Source: SPCO01 sp964579825 (GTDB lineage: Bacteria; Chloroflexota; Limnocylindria; Limnocylindrales; CSP1-4). From it: DNA of 64,000 bases. Location of the stretch: assembly GCA_964579825.1 (NCBI GenBank), contig CAZOHT010000006.1, forward strand, positions 1 to 64,000, in the 5' to 3' direction. This document shows, piece by piece, positions 57,405-64,000 of this stretch. The notes below the pieces were generated by a model. The model did not search any database. It saw only the letters and a list, made by a program, of their open reading frames with translations, and had not been told where the DNA came from. Positions within the stretch are counted from its first letter, which is position 1, and each line of letters opens with the position of its first letter. The translations under genes were made by a program, and so were the position numbers.

Positions 57405-58448
57405 TCAGTCCGCGCTTGCAAGAGCGGACCGCATCGCCTCGAGACGCTCCGGTGCCAGCACGCCCCGCGCCGCCGCGATGGCGATCTCCCGCTCGGCGGC
57501 GGCTCGATAGAGGTCGAGCACGGCCGGCGCATGCACCCGCAGCGTCTCGAGATGCCTCGCCAGGGTGCCGCTGTCGCCGCGGGTGATGGGCCCGGTCAGC
57601 GCCGCCGCCACGCCCAGGGCCCGTGCGTTGGCGAGGGTCCCCTCGATGAGCGGGCCGTAGATGACCAGGGATCCGGCCTCGTCCAGCCCGGCGACCCGCC
57701 CGAGCTCGACGATGGCGTCCAGGAGCGCGACGAAGCCACCGGCCGCCAGCACGGCCGCGGCGTGGTAGGCGCCCTTGGACCCCGGGGCGAGCCGGACCGG
57801 ATGCCCGCCGATCGCATCGGCCATGCGGGCGAGGAGGTCGGCCAGCTGGTCGTCGGCCTCGATCGAGATCGTCGCGCCGTGGAGCGCGGCGACCGCCAGC
57901 TCGGTGTCGGCGAACGCCACGAGCGGATGGAACGCGCCGACCTGGGTGCCGGCCGCCATGGCCGGGGCAAGGACGTCCACCCCGAGGGCGCCGCTGGTAT
58001 GGACCATCGCCTGGCCGCTGTACATCCGTACGTGGGCGGCGAAGCCTTCGAGCGAGTCGTCGGGGACGGCGACGATGATCAGCTCCACCTCCTCGATGAG
58101 CGCCTGGGCTTCGGCGAATGCCCGCGTCGCGCCGCTCAGCTCGCGCGCGCGCTCGCGACGGGCGGGATCCCGGCTCGCGATGGCATGGACGGGCCAGCCG
58201 GCTCGCGACAGGGCGACCGCGAGCGCCGTCCCGACCGCGCCCGCCCCGACGATCCCGGTACTCGGCGTCTCGCCCGGACCGGACAGCACGTGCGGATGCG
58301 TGTGGTCGCTCGCGTGGACCTCATCGCCATGCCGGTGATGCCCGGGCGGGACCGGGTCCAGGTCGATCCCGGCCGCTTCGATCGCGGCGGCCGTCTCCTC
58401 GTGGGCGAGCGCCGGATCCACATCGGGGAGATCCTGCCAACCCTTCAT
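57405..58448 (-). CDS. Rossmann-fold and DUF2520 domain protein
   Basis: This 347-residue protein has an NAD(P)-binding Rossmann motif (TGIVGAGAVGTALAVALSRA near residue 65) with a VAVPDDSLEGFAAHV segment, and a C-terminal DUF2520 helical domain (GSKGAYHAAAVLAAGGFVAL). The pair is known from proteins resembling pyrroline-carboxylate or ketopantoate reductases whose reaction is unproven. An unusual leader of about 60 residues precedes the Rossmann fold, including a His-rich run (HHRHGDEVHASDHTHPH). ATG 58448 is used; an outer GTG at 58535 overlaps the aconitase start. Confidence 0.85.
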   Translation of the reverse strand: MKGWQDLPDVDPALAHEETAAAIEAAGIDLDPVPPGHHRHGDEVHASDHTHPHVLSGPGETPSTGIVGAGAVGTALAVALSRAGWPVHAIASRDPARRERARELSGATRAFAEAQALIEEVELIIVAVPDDSLEGFAAHVRMYSGQAMVHTSGALGVDVLAPAMAAGTQVGAFHPLVAFADTELAVAALHGATISIEADDQLADLLARMADAIGGHPVRLAPGSKGAYHAAAVLAAGGFVALLDAIVELGRVAGLDEAGSLVIYGPLIEGTLANARALGVAAALTGPITRGDSGTLARHLETLRVHAPAVLDLYRAAAEREIAIAAARGVLAPERLEAMRSALASAD

Positions 58449-58481
58449 GGGGTCCACGACCCGGGGCCGGGTCCGTCGGGG

Positions 58482-58504
58482 TACGCTTGCACCCGTCGAG
58501 TGTA
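58482..58504. promoter_or_regulatory. Possible divergent -10 boxes, DUF2520 gene and aconitase
   Basis: TACGCT at 58482-58487 (plus strand) and TACACT at 58499-58504 (minus strand) lie in the 80-base divergent gap and resemble other -10 boxes of the window. No -35 elements are clear for either. Confidence 0.35.
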
Positions 58505-58528
58505 GCGAGCCAGCGAGGTCGGACAGCG

Positions 58529-61201
<2,673 letters not shown>

Positions 61202-61209
61202 CCGGGCCT

Positions 61210-62175
61210 GTGGCGCCGGACTCGGGCGTGACGGACGGCGGTCGGACCCTCTGGGCGGACCTGCGCGGGGCGGTCGGGCGCGCCGTCGTGGGTGGCGATG
61301 AGACGCTCCGGCTCATCGCGATCGCCCTGCTCGCCGACGGCCACGTCCTGCTCGAGGACGTCCCGGGGACCGGCAAGACGCTGCTCGCCCGGGCCATCGC
61401 CCGCGGACTCGGGCTGTCGACGGCCCGAGTCCAAGGCACGCCGGACCTGCTGCCCGTGGACGTGACCGGTTCGAGCCTGTTCGAGGGCGGCACGTTGCGC
61501 TTCGTGCCGGGTCCGGTCTTCACCCACATCCTGCTGGTCGATGAGATCAACCGAGCGACGCCGCGGACCCAGGCCGCGTTGCTCGAGGCGATGCAAGAGC
61601 GTCAGGTCTCCATCGAGGGCACCACTCGCCCGCTGCCGGACCCGTTCATCGTCCTCGCGACGCAGAACCCGGTCGAGTTCGAAGGGACGTTCGCGTTGCC
61701 CCAGGCCCAGCTCGACCGGTTCCTGCTGCGCGCCGGCCTGGGCTACCCGACCGAGGCCGACGAACGCACGATCGCCCGCCGCTACCAGGCCACCGGCGAG
61801 CCACTCGATGCGATCGAGCCGATCATCGATGGGCCACGGCTGCTGGCCCTGCGCGACGAGGTGCGGCAGATCCGAGTCGGCGACGAGGTGGAGGCGTACG
61901 TCGTGGCCCTCGTCCGCGCGACGCGCGACCACCCGGACCTGGAGCTGGGTGCCAGCCCACGGGCGACGGTCGCCCTCTATCGCGCCGCCCAGGCCGCCGC
62001 CGTCCTGGCCGGCCGCTCGTTCGTCCTGCCCGACGACGTGAAGGCGCTCGTCCTGCCGGTGCTGGCCCATCGGTTGGTCGTCGACCTGGACCGCAGCCTC
62101 CGCGGGGCATCGGCCGCGTCCGTGCTGGCGACGATCCTCGAGAGCGTGCCCGCCCCGCCGATCCGGACGGACTGA
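61210..62175 (+). CDS. MoxR-family AAA+ ATPase
   Basis: This 321-residue AAA+ ATPase of the MoxR type has Walker A LLEDVPGTGKTLLARAIARG, Walker B HILLVDEINRATPRTQAALL, the sensor region LATQNPVEFEGTFALPQAQL and a C-terminal lid. MoxR proteins act as chaperones that mature or insert metal or cofactors into partner complexes, usually with the DUF58 and membrane proteins encoded next to them, as here. GTG 61210 and GTG 61228 are both possible starts. Confidence 0.9.
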   Translation: MAPDSGVTDGGRTLWADLRGAVGRAVVGGDETLRLIAIALLADGHVLLEDVPGTGKTLLARAIARGLGLSTARVQGTPDLLPVDVTGSSLFEGGTLRFVPGPVFTHILLVDEINRATPRTQAALLEAMQERQVSIEGTTRPLPDPFIVLATQNPVEFEGTFALPQAQLDRFLLRAGLGYPTEADERTIARRYQATGEPLDAIEPIIDGPRLLALRDEVRQIRVGDEVEAYVVALVRATRDHPDLELGASPRATVALYRAAQAAAVLAGRSFVLPDDVKALVLPVLAHRLVVDLDRSLRGASAASVLATILESVPAPPIRTD

Positions 62176-62182
62176 CCCGGCC

Positions 62183-63412
62183 ATGTCACTCGAGGGTGGC
62201 ATCAGCCTCGCCCTCCTGCTCGCGGGCTCGTTCCTCGGCGTCCCGATCGCCGTCGTCCTGGGGCTCGTGGGACTCCTGTTCGAACTCGTCCGCCAGGTCG
62301 GATCGCGGCGCGGCCTGACCGACATCCACTACGCCCGGCACCTGGCCCGCGACCGGCTCGAGTGGGGCGACCGGGCGGCGCTGACCGTGTCCATCTGGAA
62401 CCGTCGCCGGATGCCGGTCGCCTGGCTGCGGGCCGACGACATCGCGAGCCCCGGGGTCGTCATCGACGAGCGGACGCTGGTCACATCGAGCACGGGGACC
62501 CCGGCGTTGCGCAACGTGTGGACCCTCGCCCCGTTCGAGCGCGTCGTGCGCGAGTTCCATGTCCATGCCGACCGGCGTGGGGTCTACGAGCTCGGCCCGG
62601 TCTCGCTCGGGATCGGCGACCTGTTCGCCCGGGAGGCGGCCATCGAAGCACGCCCCTCGGTGGACCGATTCCTCGTCCGCCCCCGCACGGTGGCCGCGCC
62701 GACGATCCTCGAGGAGGACCGCTGGGGAGGTGAGGACCGGGCCAGGAGTGGACTTTCCGAGGACCCGAGTCGGTTCGCCGGGATCCGCGACTACGCGCCG
62801 GGCGATCCGATCCGGCGCATCCATCCACGCGCCAGTGCCCGGCTCGGCCGGCCGGTCGTCAAGCGCTTCGAGCCCTCACGCGACCGCGAAGTCCTGCTCG
62901 CGCTCGACATCCAGACGGCGCCGGGGCCGTCCTGGACGGTCGACTTCGACCCCGAGGCGGTCGAGATGCTCTACGTGATGGCCGCCTCCATCACCCGGTC
63001 GCTGTTGGCCGGGCGCGCCGCCGTGGGCCTGAGCGCGGCCGGCTACACAGGGGTCGCATCGCGGTTCGTCCAGCTGCCGGTGTCCTCGGCGCCGGGCCAG
63101 GCGGAGCGCGTCCTCGACCTGCTCGCCCGCCTCTCGACCCATCCGTCGGCGCCGTTCGAGCGGTTGCTCGGCATGATCGGTCGGACGGTCAAGCCCGGGA
63201 CGACGGTCGTGGTCCTCACGACCCGCGACCCGCTGTCATTCGTGCCGTTCCTCCGGGGGATCGAGCGGCGCGGGGCGCGCGTCCTGGTGGTGACCTGTGG
63301 AACCGATGGCGTCGCCGACGCGGCCCGGATCCGCCGCGTCGGCCTGACGGCTCGGTGCGTGGCGCTCGACGGGCCGTGGCGGACCGCCGAGCGCCTGGCG
63401 GTGGTCGGGTGA
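62183..63412 (+). CDS. DUF58 (VWA-like) membrane protein
   Basis: This 409-residue protein has two N-terminal membrane helices (LALLLAGSFLGVPIAVVLG and following), a beta-rich middle and the DUF58 core, with GIRDYAPGDPIRRIHPRASA as the family signature, then a von Willebrand A-like fold (EVLLALDIQTA). It lies 7 bases after the MoxR gene and overlaps the next gene by GTGA, forming the common MoxR-DUF58-membrane protein unit. Confidence 0.9.
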   Translation: MSLEGGISLALLLAGSFLGVPIAVVLGLVGLLFELVRQVGSRRGLTDIHYARHLARDRLEWGDRAALTVSIWNRRRMPVAWLRADDIASPGVVIDERTLVTSSTGTPALRNVWTLAPFERVVREFHVHADRRGVYELGPVSLGIGDLFAREAAIEARPSVDRFLVRPRTVAAPTILEEDRWGGEDRARSGLSEDPSRFAGIRDYAPGDPIRRIHPRASARLGRPVVKRFEPSRDREVLLALDIQTAPGPSWTVDFDPEAVEMLYVMAASITRSLLAGRAAVGLSAAGYTGVASRFVQLPVSSAPGQAERVLDLLARLSTHPSAPFERLLGMIGRTVKPGTTVVVLTTRDPLSFVPFLRGIERRGARVLVVTCGTDGVADAARIRRVGLTARCVALDGPWRTAERLAVVG

Positions 63413-64000
63413 CGCCGGATCCCGCCACCGCCCGACGCCGGGACTACCTCGACCTGGTCCCCGTGGCCCTGGTCGTCGTCGCGGAGGCCGCCTGGGTCTC
63501 GGTCGTCGGCGGGTTCATCCAGGAGATCCGCCTGCAGGCGCCGGTCCTGGGGATCCCGGTCATGGCGGTCTTCGTGGCGGCCGGGATCGTGGCGGCCCGG
63601 ACGATCGGCCCGCGACTCGGGCGAACCTGGACGGTGGTCGGCCTGCTGCTGAGCCTCCTCGCCGGCCTCGTCGGCTGGTTGCTCGCGCCGGAGGCCCGTG
63701 TCGCGCTCGCCGCAGGCGACCCGGCGGCCGCCATCGCCGAGAACCCGGGCGGGTGGGTCGCCGGGCTGGCGATGCTGCGCGGCTACGCCAACGCGCGCTT
63801 CCCGATCACGGCCGCCACGGTGAACCACATGCTCCAGCTCGGGATCCCGGGGTTGGCCGTGCTCGCGGTCATCGGCGGCGCGATCGTCGAGCCGTGGCGC
63901 GGCATCTTCCTCGCCGACACGCTGGTCGCGGCGGTCGTCTTCGTCGGCTGCGGCACGCTCGCCGCGACCGTCGCGCGGCAGCGAGCCGTCGACGTGGAGC
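63409..64000 (+). CDS. Membrane protein, TgpA-like N-terminal part (cut by window end)
   Basis: The first 197 codons from GTG 63409 are open to the window edge. They encode at least four to five hydrophobic helices (DLVPVALVVVAEAAWVSVVG, VMAVFVAAGIVAARTIG, VVGLLLSLLAGLVGWLLA). In related MoxR-DUF58 units the third gene is a membrane protein whose cytoplasmic or outer part is a transglutaminase-like domain; that part would lie beyond the window, so this identity is inferred from position. Confidence 0.75.
   Translation, partial: MTPDPATARRRDYLDLVPVALVVVAEAAWVSVVGGFIQEIRLQAPVLGIPVMAVFVAAGIVAARTIGPRLGRTWTVVGLLLSLLAGLVGWLLAPEARVALAAGDPAAAIAENPGGWVAGLAMLRGYANARFPITAATVNHMLQLGIPGLAVLAVIGGAIVEPWRGIFLADTLVAAVVFVGCGTLAATVARQRAVDVE

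Overview
The window is 64 kb of very GC-rich, densely coded bacterial chromosome with strongly GC-biased third codon positions, many GTG and a few TTG starts, and long runs of genes that overlap by 1-14 bases. The gene content (CIRCE-controlled groES-groEL, PcrA, small PurL with PurS and PurQ, split PurNH-type genes, two-subunit GcvP, two dipeptide/oligopeptide ABC operons, AMIN-like and DUF1269 proteins, a CSLREA beta-helix protein) suggests a Chloroflexota bacterium, perhaps of the Limnocylindria type. That placement is inference; there is no rRNA or tRNA in the window to test it. A 100-base run of N at 20271-20370, flanked by two identical 55-base copies, shows that this is a draft, probably metagenomic, assembly. 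Layout: 1-4.3 kb holds an ankyrin-repeat protein and, convergent to it, a large secreted beta-helix protein and a small zinc-ribbon-like protein. 4.4-11.2 kb holds the PcrA helicase, a DUF1269 protein, a lipoprotein, a small membrane protein, a cupin, a DMT exporter and a SnoaL-like protein. 11.2-13.5 kb is the heat-shock operon groES-groEL with a sigma70-type promoter and a perfect CIRCE operator. 13.5-16.7 kb is metG-tatD-AMIN-like gene, and 16.8-18.6 kb holds a second DUF1269 protein and an LtrA-family membrane protein. 18.6-31.9 kb is one continuous purine operon read leftward: purA-purD-purB-purC-purS-purQ-purL-purF-purM-purN-purH. With purE/purK missing from the window it encodes nearly all of the route from PRPP to IMP plus the first step to AMP. 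It is preceded by a roughly 330-base leader that contains an intrinsic terminator. 32.4-38.6 kb holds a GGDEF/HD-GYP c-di-GMP enzyme, ssb, a Ca2+/H+ antiporter, rsmI and a two-protein glutamine-dependent NAD synthetase. 38.8-52 kb contains two complete peptide-type ABC importer operons (binding protein, two permeases, two ATPases each) facing each other tail to tail. 52.2-57.1 kb is the glycine cleavage operon (Nudix-gcvT-gcvH-gcvPA-gcvPB). 57.1-64 kb has a small orphan ORF, a DUF2520 NADP-binding protein, and a rightward aconitase-MoxR-DUF58-membrane protein series cut off by the window end. The most striking observation is that the binding protein of the rightward importer (38799-40541) reads as a circular permutation of the family 5 solute-binding fold: the about 120 residues that normally start the mature protein lie at its C-terminus, behind an otherwise normal lipoprotein signal. 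The binding protein of the facing operon has the usual order. Other points of note are a methionyl-tRNA synthetase without the HIGH signature, a probable PurN-PurH fusion hidden by the assembly gap, a structured terminator-bearing leader before purA, and a recurring TANNNT box a few bases before start codons that lack a Shine-Dalgarno sequence, which suggests leaderless mRNAs.
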